Below are positions 30,212 to 39,816 of a DNA stretch of 49,709 nucleotides, one piece after another. Every line of letters begins with the position of its first letter. Position 1 is the first letter of the stretch. Both the position numbers and the translations under genes were made by a program. The DNA lies in contig NZ_MAUD01000258.1 of NCBI RefSeq assembly GCF_001700515.1, forward strand, positions 1 to 49,709. Reading direction: 5' to 3'. The stretch is from Streptomyces lushanensis. Its GTDB lineage: Bacteria > Actinomycetota > Actinomycetes > Streptomycetales > Streptomycetaceae. Below the pieces are notes generated by a model. That model did no database searches and had not been told where the DNA came from. It saw nothing but the letters and a program-made list of their open reading frames with translations.

Positions 30212-30241
30212 ACACTAAGTCGACAAGTGGCGCACGTTCAA
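30212..30241 (-). promoter_or_regulatory. ftsZ: Likely ftsZ promoter with GACAC motifs
   Basis: On the minus strand, TTGAAC (30236-30241) and TAGTGT (30212-30217) are separated by 18 bases, a good sigma-70-like pair. GACAC, the known WhiA-recognised word in Streptomyces, is at 30211-30215 on the plus strand across the -10, and in the opposite orientation at 30182-30186. Sporulation-linked control of ftsZ by Whi regulators is established in the genus, and the fit here is inferred. Confidence 0.55.
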
Positions 30242-30331
30242 CGAACACGCCGAACCTCCCGTTTTTCTTTTCACCCTATGTGATCACCCATAGCGCTGAC
30301 CAACCAGGGTGCTGGCCAGCGCATATGTCCG

Positions 30332-31123
30332 TCAACTCCCCGACGCGGCAGGCGCGGTGGGAGCACTTACATCGAAGTACGCGGCCCTGGGAGCCGCTTT
30401 CATCAGAGCGGTGAGCGCACGCGCCTTGGCCGCGCCGTCCTCGGCGCTTCCCCACATCACCGTACGGCCGCCGGTCAGCTCCAGGGAGATCGAGTCGTAC
30501 GAACGGACCCGGACCTTCCTGGTGTCCGCGGCCACTTTCCTGGGGAGTTCACTTCTGGCCCGTACGGCTTCGAGGATCAGCCGGTCGGTTCCGAAGCGCC
30601 GCGGAGCCGCTGTCCGGTCCACCGTCAATTCGAGCCCGGGGACGCCGGCGGGTGCCTTCTCCACCTCGGCGAAACGTACACCGTCCCCGTCCACTTCGAT
30701 GAACTTTGCGCCCTTTTCGATAAGCAGGACGGGCTTTCGTTCGATCACTTTCAGACTGATTCCCCGGGGCCAGGAACGAGCCACCTCGACCGAATCGATA
30801 CGTGGCAGCTTCCGCCGGAGCCTGGCCTCAATCGCGTCCGTGTCCACGGAAATCAGCGGCGCCCCGACCGGTACGGAGGCGGCGGACTCCACCTCCGCGC
30901 GCGTCAGCACCACGGTGCCCGAGGTGCTGACCCGTTCGACCCGGAGCCAGTTCGAGCCGTACAGCGTCCAGGTGCCGCCCGCGAGCAGCACGCTCGCCAT
31001 GATCAGTACGATCATCAGCCTGCGGCCCGGCAGCCGGAACCGGCGGGCCGCGGACTCCTCAGGAGAGCGGCCGGACTTCGAACGCGGTCGTGCGCCGCGC
31101 TCGGCGGTCGTCGGTCCGGCCAC
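30332..31123 (-). CDS. ftsQ: Cell division protein FtsQ (DivIB)
   Basis: A 263-residue bitopic division protein. The N-terminal cytoplasmic region (about 35 residues, Arg/Ser-rich) is followed by one transmembrane helix (36-54, LMIVLIMASVLLAGG). An extracytoplasmic POTRA domain begins about residue 60 (LRVERVSTSGTVVLT) and a beta domain follows. FtsQ bridges the Z-ring and the FtsL/FtsB, FtsW/FtsI proteins. The GTG at 31123 (VAGPTTAERG) is 14 bases after the murG stop, with a purine-rich GGGGAGAG before it. The longer frame is a murG shadow. Confidence 0.93.
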   Translation of the reverse strand: MAGPTTAERGARPRSKSGRSPEESAARRFRLPGRRLMIVLIMASVLLAGGTWTLYGSNWLRVERVSTSGTVVLTRAEVESAASVPVGAPLISVDTDAIEARLRRKLPRIDSVEVARSWPRGISLKVIERKPVLLIEKGAKFIEVDGDGVRFAEVEKAPAGVPGLELTVDRTAAPRRFGTDRLILEAVRARSELPRKVAADTRKVRVRSYDSISLELTGGRTVMWGSAEDGAAKARALTALMKAAPRAAYFDVSAPTAPAASGS

Positions 31124-31137
31124 TCTCCCCTGCCTCC

Positions 31138-32232
31138 CTACGCCTGACGGCGTGCGGCGATCGCCTCGTACACCATGCCGACCAGCAGGTCGTCGGCGTC
31201 CCTGCGGCCGAACTCGGCGGCGGCGCGGGACATCTCGTACAACCGGTGCGGATCGGAGAGCACCGGAAGGACCTGGCTCTGCACCCACTCGGGCGTGAGT
31301 TCGGCGTCGTCGACCAGCAGGCCGCCGCCGGCCTTCACCACCGGCTGGGCGTTGAGCCGCTGTTCGCCGTTGCCGATCGGCAACGGGACATAGGCGGCGG
31401 GCAGCCCGACGGCGGAGAGTTCGGCGACGGTCATCGCGCCCGCGCGGCAGAGCATCATGTCGGCCGCGGCGTACGCGAGATCCATCCGGTCCACATACGG
31501 TACCGGGATATAGGGCGGCATTCCGGGCATGTTGTCCACGCGCGGCATCTCATTCTTGGGACCGACCGCGTGCAGGATCTGGATACCGGAGCGCTGGAGC
31601 ACCGGAGCGATCTGCTGGATCACCTCGTTGAGCCGGCGCGCGCCCTGCGAGCCGCCGGAGACGAGCAGCGTCGGCAGGTTCGGGTCGAGCCCGAAGGCGG
31701 CGCGCGCCTCTGGACGCGCCCGCGCCCGGTCGAGCGTGGCGATCGAACGGCGCAGCGGGATACCGATGTACCGCGCGTTGCGGAGCTTGCTGTCCGGCGT
31801 GGAGACGGCCACTCCGGCCGCGTAGCGCGAACCGATCTTGTTGGCCAGTCCCGGCCTCGCGTTGGCCTCGTGGACGATGATCGGCACCCCGAGCCGTTTC
31901 GCCGCGAGATAGCCGGGCAGGGCGACATAGCCGCCGAAGCCCACCACGCAGTCGGCCTTGGTGCGCTCCAGGATCTGCTCGGCCGCCTTGATGGTGCCGC
32001 GCAGCCGCCCGGGGACGGTGATCAGCTCGGGTGTGGGCTTGCGCGGCAGCGGTACGGCCGGGATCAGTCCCAGCTCGTAGCCCCGCTCGGGAACGAGCCT
32101 GGTCTCCAGTCCGCGCTCCGTGCCGAGGGCCGTGATCCCCACGGTGGGGTCCTGCCTGCGCAGGGCGTCCGCGAGGGCGAGCGCGGGCTCGATGTGGCCG
32201 GCGGTCCCCCCACCGGCGAGTACGACATGCAC
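31138..32232 (-). CDS. murG: UDP-GlcNAc:lipid I transferase MurG
   Basis: A 364-residue GT28 glycosyltransferase adding GlcNAc to lipid I to make lipid II on the inner face of the membrane. Glycine-rich loops GGGTAGHIEPA at the N-terminus and GGSQGARRLN, plus the C-terminal CRAGAMTVAELSAVG and PIGNGEQRLNA, are typical. The GTG at 32232 lies six bases after the ftsW stop, so coupling is likely. Confidence 0.96.
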   Translation of the reverse strand: MHVVLAGGGTAGHIEPALALADALRRQDPTVGITALGTERGLETRLVPERGYELGLIPAVPLPRKPTPELITVPGRLRGTIKAAEQILERTKADCVVGFGGYVALPGYLAAKRLGVPIIVHEANARPGLANKIGSRYAAGVAVSTPDSKLRNARYIGIPLRRSIATLDRARARPEARAAFGLDPNLPTLLVSGGSQGARRLNEVIQQIAPVLQRSGIQILHAVGPKNEMPRVDNMPGMPPYIPVPYVDRMDLAYAAADMMLCRAGAMTVAELSAVGLPAAYVPLPIGNGEQRLNAQPVVKAGGGLLVDDAELTPEWVQSQVLPVLSDPHRLYEMSRAAAEFGRRDADDLLVGMVYEAIAARRQA

Positions 32233-32238
32233 CGAAAT

Positions 32239-33927
32239 TCACCGCTCTCCGGACGGACGCTTCTTGACGCGCCGTCTCATCGTCTTCCATCTCACCCGGG
32301 GCCGCCGCATGGCCAGGGCCGCCTTCGCGGCGGGATCCTCTCGCGCGAACGCGATCAGCAGCCCGACGGCGAACATGGTCGGCAGCAGGGCCGATCCTCC
32401 GTAGGAGAACAGCGGGAGCGGGACTCCGGCGATCGGCAGCAGACCGAGCACCGCACCGATATTGACCACGGCCTGCGCCGCGATCCAGGTGGTCACACCT
32501 CCCGCGGCATACCTCACGAAGGGATCCTCCGTGCGTCCGGCCACGCGGATACCCGCATAGCCTAGAGCCGCGAAGAGGGCGAGTACCGACAGCGTCCCCG
32601 CCAGCCCCAGTTCCTCCCCAGTGATGGCGAAAATGAAGTCGGTGTGCGGTTCGGGCAGTTGGCCCCATTTTTCCACACTCGCGCCGAGGCCGGAACCGAA
32701 CCATCCTCCGGAGGCCAGGGCGTAGATTCCGTGGACCGCCTGCCAGCACTCGCCGTTCGGGCCGAGATCGGTCGCGCCGATGCACGCGAACCGGGAGAGC
32801 CGGTTCTCGCTGGTCTTGATCAGTACGAAGCCGACCAGGCCCGCGACGGCGAGCACTCCGGCGAAGAGCCTGGTGGGAGCGCCGGCGAGCCAGAGCAGAC
32901 CGAAGAGGATGGCGGTCAGGATGATCGCCGTGCCCATGTCTCCGCCGAGCATGATCAGCCCGAGCAGCATGAACGCGACGGGCACGAGCGGCACCAGCAG
33001 ATGCTTCCACTGGGACAGCAGTCTCCTGTCCTGTTTGCGGGCGAGCAGATCGGCGCCCCACAGGATCAGCGCGAGCTTGGCGAACTCGCTGGGCTGGAGC
33101 TGGAACGGGCCGCCCAGATAGATCCAGTTCTGATTGCCCTTGACCGACCGCCCTATCCCGGGGACCTGCACGAGCACCATCAGGAAGACCGCGCCGACCA
33201 GCAGCGGATAGGACAGCGCCCGGTGGAGTTTGGTCGGCATCCTGGAGGCGAGCAGCAGCAGTCCGGTGCCGAGGACCACCGCGAGGAACTGTTTGCGGAA
33301 GAAGTACGTGGACGGCAGCGAGAGCTGGAGCGCGTAGATCATCGACGCGGAGTACACCATCACCAGACCGAGCACGGTGATCAGCAGACCGCTGCCGAGG
33401 ATCAGGTAGTACGCGGTCAGCGGCCGGTCCCAGGCCCTGCGTGCCCGCTCGTACAGCCGTCTGGGCCCGCCGCTCCTGGACGGGCGGGGGGCGCCCGTCC
33501 TGCCGCCCTGGCGGCGCGCGGCGGGCGGACGGCGTACGGCGGCTCCCGTCGCTCTGCCGCGCAGCGCGCGGCCCTGTCCGAGCCCGGCCAGGGCCTCTGG
33601 GCGGGCCGCTGCCGGGCCCCGCGCGCCGCCACCGACGGGCGGGCCCGCGAGCGCGGGCCCGCCCGTCAGACCCCAGCGGTGGAGCGCGGGACGCGGCCCC
33701 GGGGGCCGGCCCGACGGCCGTGGCGGTTCGGCCCTGGAGGTGCGGTGGCGGGAATCACGGGACGGGACACCGTCCCCGAAGCCGCCGTCCCCGTGCCTCC
33801 CGTGGCCGGACGGGCCCGGACCTTCTGCGGGATACGGTCCGCCGCCGGGGCCCGTGCCCTCCCGGCTTCGCGGGTCCCTGAAGATCCGCCGGACGGGCCT
33901 TCGGTCCGCGGTGTCGTCGGCCGGCAT
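32239..33927 (-). CDS. ftsW: FtsW, SEDS-family lipid II polymerase
   Basis: A 562-residue SEDS septal glycosyltransferase paired with FtsI. The first about 155 residues are a hydrophilic Gly/Pro/Arg-rich disordered extension, longer than in the FtsW of other Streptomyces I know. The membrane core starts at about 170 (RPLTAYYLILGSG), has about ten segments and carries the motifs YLGGPFQLQPSEFAK, GGDMGTA and GLLPIAGVPLPLFSYGG. The ATG at 33927 has GGAGG upstream; a GTG at 34023, just after the murD stop, would add 32 residues. Confidence 0.93.
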   Translation of the reverse strand: MPADDTADRRPVRRIFRDPRSREGTGPGGGPYPAEGPGPSGHGRHGDGGFGDGVPSRDSRHRTSRAEPPRPSGRPPGPRPALHRWGLTGGPALAGPPVGGGARGPAAARPEALAGLGQGRALRGRATGAAVRRPPAARRQGGRTGAPRPSRSGGPRRLYERARRAWDRPLTAYYLILGSGLLITVLGLVMVYSASMIYALQLSLPSTYFFRKQFLAVVLGTGLLLLASRMPTKLHRALSYPLLVGAVFLMVLVQVPGIGRSVKGNQNWIYLGGPFQLQPSEFAKLALILWGADLLARKQDRRLLSQWKHLLVPLVPVAFMLLGLIMLGGDMGTAIILTAILFGLLWLAGAPTRLFAGVLAVAGLVGFVLIKTSENRLSRFACIGATDLGPNGECWQAVHGIYALASGGWFGSGLGASVEKWGQLPEPHTDFIFAITGEELGLAGTLSVLALFAALGYAGIRVAGRTEDPFVRYAAGGVTTWIAAQAVVNIGAVLGLLPIAGVPLPLFSYGGSALLPTMFAVGLLIAFAREDPAAKAALAMRRPRVRWKTMRRRVKKRPSGER

Positions 33928-34037
33928 CGTCGCTGTCCCCTCCAGTCGTGCCTGGCGCGGCTGCCGGGGATCCGGGGCCCGCGGGGTCACCACGGGTGTC
34001 GCGGCCCCGGGACGGCCCGGCACAAGGGCCGGGCCGG

Positions 34038-35447
34038 TCAGGCGTGCTCGGCGGCGAGTGCGTGTACCGCGTCCGCGAACGCCTCGCCTCGCTTGTTGTA
34101 GTTGGCGAACATGTCCATCGAGGCGCAGGCCGGGGCCATCAGTACCGTGTCCCCCGGCTGTGCGAGCCGTGCCGCTTCGCGGACCGCCGCCGACATCGCC
34201 CCAGTGTCGGTCCGGTCGAGGTCCACGACCGGGACTTCGGGGGCGTGTCGCGCGAGGGCTTCCCCGATCAGCGCGCGGTCGGCGCCGATCAGGACGACCC
34301 CGCGCAGCCGCCGGGCCGACGCCATGACGAGCTCGTCGAAGGTCGCGCCCTTGGCGAGACCGCCCGCGATCCAGACGATCGGGTCGTACGCCGCCAGAGA
34401 GGCTTCGGCGGCATGGGTGTTGGTGGCCTTGGAATCGTCGACGTAGGTGATTGCGGCGACTTCCGCGACCAGTTCGATGCGGTGCGGATCGGGACGGAAG
34501 GAACGCAGTCCGTCGCGGACGGCGGCCGGCCCGACACCGAAGGCGCGGGCCAGGGCCGCCGCGGCGAGCGCGTTGGCGATGTTGTGCGGTGCCGGTGGCC
34601 GGATGTCGGAGACCTGGGCCAGCTCCTGGGCCCGCTCCCGGCGGTTCTCCACGAAGGCGCGGTCGACCAGGATGCCGTCCACGACGCCGAGTTGGGAGGG
34701 TCCGGGAGTGCCGAGGGTGAAGCCGATCGCCCGGCAGCCCTCCTCGACGTCGGCCGCCCGCACCAGTTCCTCGGTGGCCGGGTCGGCCGCGTTGTAGACG
34801 CAGGCGACGGTGTTGCCCTCGTACACACGGCCCTTGTCGGTGGCGTACGCCTCCATCGAGCCGTGCCAGTCGAGATGGTCGGGCGCGAGATTGAGCACGG
34901 CGGCGGAGTGGGCGCGCGGACTCGGCGCCCAGTGGAGCTGATAGCTGGACAGCTCGACGGCGAGGACGTCGTAGGTCTCCTCGCCCGTGACGGCCTCCAG
35001 CAGCGAGACCCCGATATTGCCGACGGCGGCCGTACGAAGCCCCGCCGCCGTCAGGATCGAGGCGAGCATCCTGACGGTCGTGGTCTTGCCGTTGGTGCCG
35101 GTGACCGCGAGCCAGGGTGCCGCGTCCGGGCCGCGCAGCCGCCAGGCCAGCTCCACATCGCCCCAGATCTCCACACCGGCCGCGGCGGCGGCCGTGAAGA
35201 GAGGCTTGTCCGGCCGCCAGCCGGGCGCGGTGACGACCAGCTCGGTGGCCTCGGGCAGGGTCGCCCCGTCCCCGAGGCGCACCGTGATCCCGAGCTTCTC
35301 CAGCTCGGCCGCCTGGGCACGGGCGGGCTCGTCGTCCCCGTCGTTGACGACGGTGACCTCGGCGCCGAGAGCGCGCAGGACCCGGGCCGCCGGGACCCCG
35401 GAGATCCCGAGACCCGCGACGGTGACCCGCTTGCCGTGCCAGTTCAC
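34038..35447 (-). CDS. murD: UDP-MurNAc-L-Ala:D-Glu ligase MurD
   Basis: A 469-residue Mur ligase adding D-Glu to UDP-MurNAc-L-Ala in the cytoplasm. The N-terminal UMAG-binding domain ([10 protein letters not shown]) is followed by the P-loop TGTNGKTTT (116-124), the central [11 protein letters not shown] and the C-terminal YVDDSKATN and [16 protein letters not shown]. The GTG at 35447 overlaps the mraY stop (GTGA). The open frame continuing upstream of it is a shadow inside mraY. Confidence 0.96.
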   Translation of the reverse strand: MNWHGKRVTVAGLGISGVPAARVLRALGAEVTVVNDGDDEPARAQAAELEKLGITVRLGDGATLPEATELVVTAPGWRPDKPLFTAAAAAGVEIWGDVELAWRLRGPDAAPWLAVTGTNGKTTTVRMLASILTAAGLRTAAVGNIGVSLLEAVTGEETYDVLAVELSSYQLHWAPSPRAHSAAVLNLAPDHLDWHGSMEAYATDKGRVYEGNTVACVYNAADPATEELVRAADVEEGCRAIGFTLGTPGPSQLGVVDGILVDRAFVENRRERAQELAQVSDIRPPAPHNIANALAAAALARAFGVGPAAVRDGLRSFRPDPHRIELVAEVAAITYVDDSKATNTHAAEASLAAYDPIVWIAGGLAKGATFDELVMASARRLRGVVLIGADRALIGEALARHAPEVPVVDLDRTDTGAMSAAVREAARLAQPGDTVLMAPACASMDMFANYNKRGEAFADAVHALAAEHA

Positions 35448-36514
35448 TTCTCGGCCGCCCAGCCCGCGTAGAAGAGCCCCAGACCCACGATCACACACAT
35501 GCCCTGGATGATCCAGAACCGGACCACCACAAGGACCTCGGACCACCCCTTGAGTTCGAAGTGGTGCTGGAGCGGTGCCATCCGGAAGACCCGCTTGCCG
35601 GTCATCTTGAAGGAACCGACCTGGATGACCACGGACATCGTGATCATCACGAACAGACCGCCGAGGAGCGCGATCAGGAACTCCGTGCGGGAGCAGATCG
35701 CGAGACCGGCGAGCGCGCCGCCGAGCGCGAGCGAGCCGGTGTCCCCCATGAAGATCTTGGCGGGCGAGGTGTTCCACCACAGGAAGCCGAAGCAGGAGCC
35801 CATCAGGGCCGAGGCGACGACCGCGAGGTCGAGTGGATCTCTTACCTCGAAACACGCGTTGGGATTGGTCAGGGTCAGCGCGTTGGCACAGGACTCCTGG
35901 AACTGCCAGAGCCCGATGAAGGTGTACGCGCCGAAGACCATCACCGAGGCGCCGGTGGCCAGACCGTCCAGACCGTCGGTGAGATTCACGCCGTTGGACA
36001 TCGCGAGAATCATGAAGAGCGCCCAGACCACGAACAGCACCGGGCCGATCGACCAGCCGAAGTCCATGATGAACGACAGCCGGGTGGAGGCCGGGGTGTT
36101 GCCGCGGTAGTCGGCGAACTGGAGCGACAGCACCGCGAAGGCGATGCCGACGATGAGCTGGCCCGCCATCTTCGCCTTGGCCCGCAGGCCCAGCGAACGC
36201 TGTTTCACGATCTTGATGTAGTCGTCCAGGAACCCGACGAGTCCCATGCCGGCCATCAGGAAGAGGACCAGCACACCCGAGAAGGTCGGATCCTCGCCGG
36301 TGATCACCTTCGCCAGGGCGTAGGCGATCAGTGTGGCGATGATGAAGGAGATACCGCCCATGGTGGGCGTGCCCTTCTTGCTGCCATGCGTACGCGGGCC
36401 GTCGTCCCGGATGAACTGCCCGTATCCCTTGCGGGCCAGGAGCTTGATCAGCAGCGGTGTGCCGATCAGGGTCAGGAAGAGCCCGATGGCTCCCGCGAAG
36501 AGGATCTGCCTCAT
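35444..36514 (-). CDS. mraY: Phospho-MurNAc-pentapeptide transferase MraY
   Basis: A 356-residue polytopic enzyme that joins phospho-MurNAc-pentapeptide to undecaprenyl phosphate, making lipid I. Ten or so transmembrane segments and the active-site blocks [17 protein letters not shown] and [12 protein letters not shown] (all Asp-containing), plus [11 protein letters not shown], are visible. The ATG at 36514 overlaps the murF stop (ATGA), and its own stop overlaps the murD GTG. Confidence 0.97.
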   Translation of the reverse strand: MRQILFAGAIGLFLTLIGTPLLIKLLARKGYGQFIRDDGPRTHGSKKGTPTMGGISFIIATLIAYALAKVITGEDPTFSGVLVLFLMAGMGLVGFLDDYIKIVKQRSLGLRAKAKMAGQLIVGIAFAVLSLQFADYRGNTPASTRLSFIMDFGWSIGPVLFVVWALFMILAMSNGVNLTDGLDGLATGASVMVFGAYTFIGLWQFQESCANALTLTNPNACFEVRDPLDLAVVASALMGSCFGFLWWNTSPAKIFMGDTGSLALGGALAGLAICSRTEFLIALLGGLFVMITMSVVIQVGSFKMTGKRVFRMAPLQHHFELKGWSEVLVVVRFWIIQGMCVIVGLGLFYAGWAAEK

Positions 36515-37941
36515 CGGCCGGCGACCTCGCCCTCGCTGGCGCTTTCGAGCAGTGCCAGGGCGACCCGTTCAAGACCGGCCGACCTGGAAGCCTTCACCAG
36601 CACGACGTCTCCCGGACGCAGCTCACTGCGCAACAGGTCGACCGCCGCCCGCGCGTCGGACACGTGCACCGACTCCTCACCCCACGAACCCTCGTTGTAA
36701 GCGCCCAATTGCAGCCAGGACGCTTCCCTGCCCCCGACTGCCACGAGCTTGCTGACGTTGAGCCGGACGGCGAGCCGTCCGACCGCGTCGTGCTCGGCGA
36801 GCGAGTCGTCCCCCAGCTCGGCCATCGGGCCGAGCACCGCCCACGTACGGCCCCCGGCGGCCCGTGAGGCACCGCCCATGGCGACCAGCGCGCGGAGCGC
36901 CGCTCTCATGGATTCGGGATTCGCGTTGTAGGCGTCGTTGACGATCGTCACGCCGTCCGCGCGCTCGGTGACCTCCATACGCCAGCGGGAGAGGGTTCCC
37001 GCCTCGGAGAGCGCCACGGCGATCTCGTCGACGGACATGCCCAACTCATGGGCGACGGCGGCCGCGGCGAGCGCGTTCGACACGTGGTGCTCACCGTACA
37101 GCCGCAGTGTCACGTCCCTGCACCCGGAGGGTGTTCGAAGCAGGAAAGAGGGCTGCCCGGTCCCGGTGAGACGGACGTTCTCTGCCCGTACGTCTGCTTC
37201 GCCCGCCTCTCCGAACAGCAGGACGCGGGCCTTGGTGCGCGAGGTCATGGCACGTACGAGCGGATCGTCGGCGTTGAGCACGGCCACTCCGCCGTCGGCC
37301 GCGGACGGCAGGGACTCCACCATCTCGCCCTTGGCCTCGGCGATCCGCTCACGGCTGCCGAACTCGCCGATGTGGGCGGTGCCGACGTTCAGCACGAGGC
37401 CGATCCTGGGCGGCACGAGTCCGGTGAGATAGCGGATGTCGCCGACGTACCGGGCACCCATCTCGAGCACGAGATAGCGGGTGTCCTCGACGGCCCGCAG
37501 AGCCGTCACCGGGAGCCCGATCTCGTTGTTCAGATTGCCCTCGGGCCAGACGGTCGGTCCGAGGCGGCTCAGGAGCTGTGCGATCAGGTCCTTGGTGCTG
37601 GTCTTGCCGGCGGAGCCGGTGAGGGCGACGGCGGTGGCGCCGAGGCGTTCGACGACGGCGCGGGCGAGGGCTCCGAGGGCCTGGACGACATCGTCGACGA
37701 CCAACGCGGGCACACCGACGGGGCGGGTGGCCAGGACGGCCACCGCGCCCGCGGCGACGGCGCGCTCCGCGTAGTCGTGACCGTCGACGCGCTCGCCCGC
37801 GAAGGCGGCGAAGAGGCTGCCGGGCTCCACCGCGCGGGAGTCGTAGACGACGGATCCGGTGACACTGACGGACTGATCCGGTATGTCGTGCGGCTGCCCG
37901 CCGACGATGGCGGCGATCTCGGCGAGGGTGAGGGCGATCAC
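36511..37941 (-). CDS. murF: UDP-MurNAc-tripeptide:D-Ala-D-Ala ligase MurF
   Basis: A 476-residue Mur ligase that adds D-Ala-D-Ala to the tripeptide precursor. The P-loop is TGSAGKTST (109-117), followed by [22 protein letters not shown] and [11 protein letters not shown], a MurF signature. The GTG at 37941 lies four bases after the murE stop, with AGGGA upstream inside the murE end. The longer frame upstream is a shadow of murE. Confidence 0.96.
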   Translation of the reverse strand: MIALTLAEIAAIVGGQPHDIPDQSVSVTGSVVYDSRAVEPGSLFAAFAGERVDGHDYAERAVAAGAVAVLATRPVGVPALVVDDVVQALGALARAVVERLGATAVALTGSAGKTSTKDLIAQLLSRLGPTVWPEGNLNNEIGLPVTALRAVEDTRYLVLEMGARYVGDIRYLTGLVPPRIGLVLNVGTAHIGEFGSRERIAEAKGEMVESLPSAADGGVAVLNADDPLVRAMTSRTKARVLLFGEAGEADVRAENVRLTGTGQPSFLLRTPSGCRDVTLRLYGEHHVSNALAAAAVAHELGMSVDEIAVALSEAGTLSRWRMEVTERADGVTIVNDAYNANPESMRAALRALVAMGGASRAAGGRTWAVLGPMAELGDDSLAEHDAVGRLAVRLNVSKLVAVGGREASWLQLGAYNEGSWGEESVHVSDARAAVDLLRSELRPGDVVLVKASRSAGLERVALALLESASEGEVAGR

Positions 37942-37945
37942 TGGG

Positions 37946-39799
37946 TCATCCCTGACTGTTGTTCTCGTGGCGGTGCTCGTGACGCTGCTCATGACATGGC
38001 TCGGCGGCGCGGTGCGCGGGGCCGGGCTCGTGTCCCGTCCCGTGCCCCTGTTCGTGCCGCAGCGAGCGCTCGATGGCCTCGCGCAGGACCTGGCGGTCGT
38101 CGAAGGCGCGTACCACTCCGGCGATGTCCTGGCCCTGCTCATGGCCCTTGCCCGCGACCAGTACGGTGTCGTCGGCGTGCGCGCGGGAGACCACCGCGGC
38201 GATCGCGGAGGCGCGGTCGGCGTCGACCAGGACATCGCCGCGCTCATGGACCGGCACCTCGGCGGCGCCGGCCAGCATCGCGGCGAGGATCGCGAGCGGA
38301 TCCTCGGAGCGCGGGTTGTCCGAGGTCAGTACGGCGGTGTCGGCGAGCCGTGCGGCCGCGGCGCCCATGGGCCCGCGTTTGGTCTCGTCGCGGTCGCCGC
38401 CGCAGCCGAGGACGATGTGCACCCTGCCCTTGGTGACCTTGCGCAGGGAGCGCAGGACCGATTCGACGGCGTCCGTCTTGTGGGCGTAGTCGACGACGGC
38501 GAGATAGGGCTGGCCCGCGTCCACCCGCTCCAGCCGGCCCGGCACTCCGGGCACCGCGGCGATGCCGTCGGCGGCGGTGTGCGGATCGATCCCGGCGACG
38601 GCCAGGGTGACGACCGCGGCCAGGGTGTTGGCGACATTGAACGGGCCGGGCAGCGGCGCCTCGGCCCGGACGCGCTCGCCCTGGGGGCCGACGGCGGTGA
38701 AGGTGGAGCCGTGCGAGCCGACCTCGACGTCCTCGGCCCGCCAGTCGGCGTCCGGATGGCCCTCGGCGGAGAAGGTGGTGACCGGGACGGTGGCCTCGAC
38801 CGCGAGCCTGCGGCCGTAGGAGTCGTCGAAGTTCACGACACCGGCCCTGCTGCGCTCGGGTGTGAACAGCCGGGCCTTCGCCTGGAAGTAGTCCTCCATC
38901 CCGGAGTGGAACTCCATGTGCTCCGGGCTGAGGTTGTTGAAGACGGCGACATCGAAGACACAGCCGTCGACCCGGCCGAGCACCAGGGCATGGCTGGAGA
39001 CCTCCATGGCGACGGAGTCGACTCCGCGCTCCCGCATGACGGCGAAGAGCGCCTGGAGGTCGGTGGCCTCCGGAGTGGTCCGCTCCGACTTGATGCGCTC
39101 GTCGCCGATCCGCATCTCGACGGTGCCGATCAGGCCCGTACGGTGGCCCGCGCCGCGCAGTCCGCCCTCGACCAGATACGCCGTGGTGGTCTTGCCCGAG
39201 GTGCCGGTGATACCGATCTGGAGCAGGTCGGGGCCCGGATGGCCGTAGATCTCGGCGGCGAGCTCGCCCATGCTGCCCCGGGGGTCGGGGACGACCAGCA
39301 CGGGCAGTCCGGTGGCCCCGGCCCGCTCGGCGCCCGCCGGATCGGTGAGGATGACGGAGGCGCCGAGGTCGGCGGCCTGGGCGGCGAAGTCGGCGCCGTG
39401 GAAGCGGGCACCGGGCAGGGCGGCGTAGACGTCCCCGGGGCGTACCGCCCGGGAGTCATGGGTGATGCCGGTCGCCTCGCCGCGGGCCGCGGGCCTCCCG
39501 GGCCGCTCTCCCCCCGCGGGGCCCGCCGTCCGTCCTGCCGCCGGTTCCGGTACCTCCCCCGGGCCCGGTGCCTCGGCTCCCAGCCGGGCCGCCAGCTCCG
39601 CGAGGGAGGTCGGGCGGACCCGTTCCGGGCGGGGCGTCCCCGGCTGGTTCACAGGGGCGTCCTTCGGGGTGGTTCGGTACTGATCAGCTTGTGGCACGGC
39701 GGTGAGCGTACCGGGCTCCGCGGGCCGCGGGCCAAGTGAGGGGGGCTCCTGCGCGGCGCGTTCCGGGTGGTTCCCCGAATCGGGGGTGATCGTTGTCAC
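37946..39799 (-). CDS. murE: UDP-MurNAc-dipeptide:diaminopimelate ligase MurE
   Basis: A 617-residue Mur ligase that adds diaminopimelate. A Pro-rich N-terminus of about 60 residues is followed by the P-loop TGTSGKTTT (198-206) and the diaminopimelate-recognition motif DNPRSEDP, as expected for LL-DAP wall chemistry in Streptomyces. The last about 35 residues form a His-rich tail (HEQGHGTGHEP, then HEQRHEHRHE) not part of the usual fold. The GTG at 39799 has AGGGA nine bases upstream; another GTG at 39820 overlaps the ftsI stop and would add seven residues. Confidence 0.95.
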   Translation of the reverse strand: MTTITPDSGNHPERAAQEPPSLGPRPAEPGTLTAVPQADQYRTTPKDAPVNQPGTPRPERVRPTSLAELAARLGAEAPGPGEVPEPAAGRTAGPAGGERPGRPAARGEATGITHDSRAVRPGDVYAALPGARFHGADFAAQAADLGASVILTDPAGAERAGATGLPVLVVPDPRGSMGELAAEIYGHPGPDLLQIGITGTSGKTTTAYLVEGGLRGAGHRTGLIGTVEMRIGDERIKSERTTPEATDLQALFAVMRERGVDSVAMEVSSHALVLGRVDGCVFDVAVFNNLSPEHMEFHSGMEDYFQAKARLFTPERSRAGVVNFDDSYGRRLAVEATVPVTTFSAEGHPDADWRAEDVEVGSHGSTFTAVGPQGERVRAEAPLPGPFNVANTLAAVVTLAVAGIDPHTAADGIAAVPGVPGRLERVDAGQPYLAVVDYAHKTDAVESVLRSLRKVTKGRVHIVLGCGGDRDETKRGPMGAAAARLADTAVLTSDNPRSEDPLAILAAMLAGAAEVPVHERGDVLVDADRASAIAAVVSRAHADDTVLVAGKGHEQGQDIAGVVRAFDDRQVLREAIERSLRHEQGHGTGHEPGPAHRAAEPCHEQRHEHRHENNSQG

Positions 39800-39816
39800 T
39801 GGCGCTTTCCCTGGGG

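Noticed and set aside
35448..36572. Long frame continuing upstream of murD as an N-terminal extension
   Set aside because: It runs inside mraY in another frame with shadow-like composition; murD has a family-consistent GTG at 35447.
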